Shown: piece by piece, positions 23,717 through 23,740 of the stretch | How the letters are laid out: each line of letters opens with the position of its first letter | Position numbering within the stretch: the stretch's first letter is position 1 | Assembly: GCA_045652425.1 (NCBI GenBank) | Contig: JAZRUG010000020.1 | Span: 1 to 23,740 of the forward strand | Length of the DNA stretch: 23,740 nt | Direction of reading: 5' to 3' | DNA from: RGIG1995 sp045652425 | GTDB lineage: Bacteria; Bacillota; Clostridia; Oscillospirales; CAG-272 | Translations under genes and position numbers: made by a program | The notes under the pieces: model-generated | What the model was told of the DNA's origin: nothing | Databases searched by the model: none | What the model saw: only the letters and a program-made list of their open reading frames with translations

Positions 23717-23740
23717 TAAATTAAAACGGAACATTCAAAA
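23709..23740 (+). CDS. Start of a gene coupled to the sigma factor (partial; possible anti-sigma factor)
   Basis: Only the first ten codons are inside the window (MNNKLKRNIQ). A strong GGAGGG lies 10 bases before the ATG, and the ATG overlaps the sigma factor's stop codon by 8 bases. Position and coupling suggest an anti-sigma factor or other partner of the sigma factor; the sequence seen is too short to show it. Confidence 0.6.
   Translation, partial: MNNKLKRNIQ

Overview
The window reads as a chromosomal segment of a low-GC, spore-forming Firmicute, most likely an anaerobic gut clostridium of the Oscillospiraceae/Ruminococcaceae type. The basis is AT-rich spacers, strong GGAGG-type ribosome sites, textbook sigma-A promoters with 17-bp spacers, a PdaA-type spore-cortex deacetylase, and a large exported repeat protein with a cohesin-like N-terminus. 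The genus is inference. No rRNA, tRNA, CRISPR array, transposase or integrase gene was seen.

Layout. (1) 1-8240, minus strand: the N-terminal 1061 codons of a very large secreted repeat protein (cut by the window edge); a small P-loop NTPase with a structured leader; glucose-6-phosphate isomerase; a D,D-carboxypeptidase; and two overlapping polysaccharide deacetylases, the first PdaA-like. The last three look like a peptidoglycan/spore-cortex group, and forespore-type promoter candidates lie before both transcription units. (2) 8449-11512, plus strand: malic enzyme and a long-chain acyl-CoA synthetase-like AMP-binding enzyme, each with its own promoter and terminator. (3) 11554-17108, minus strand: one compact operon, cysK - deoB - vanZ-like - FtsX-type permease - ABC ATPase. 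It ends in a long hairpin shared with the convergent acyl-CoA synthetase gene. (4) 17215-19852, minus strand: a tandem pair of paralogous Gfo/Idh/MocA oxidoreductases carrying a cysteine cluster. (5) 20149-23026, plus strand: a small membrane protein, an LTA-synthase/phosphoglycerol-transferase-like sulfatase-fold enzyme, and a GuaA that lacks the glutaminase half. (6) 23027-23740: immediately after the guaA 3' end the arginine codon use changes, and an ECF-type sigma factor appears that is translationally coupled to a gene running off the window. This fits the edge of an inserted genomic island, since the guaA 3' end is a known integration site.

The observations most worth following are the glutaminase-less GuaA, the possible island junction behind it, the cohesin-like repeat surface protein, the forespore-type promoter candidates on the cortex genes, the structured leader of the P-loop gene, and the mixed membrane/metabolic operons. 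Nothing seen here is proof of a wholly new system. Most genes belong to recognisable families in unusual combinations. Several starts were moved inward from the longest open frame because a good ribosome site sits in front of an internal ATG (malic enzyme, deoB, cysK, both oxidoreductases).
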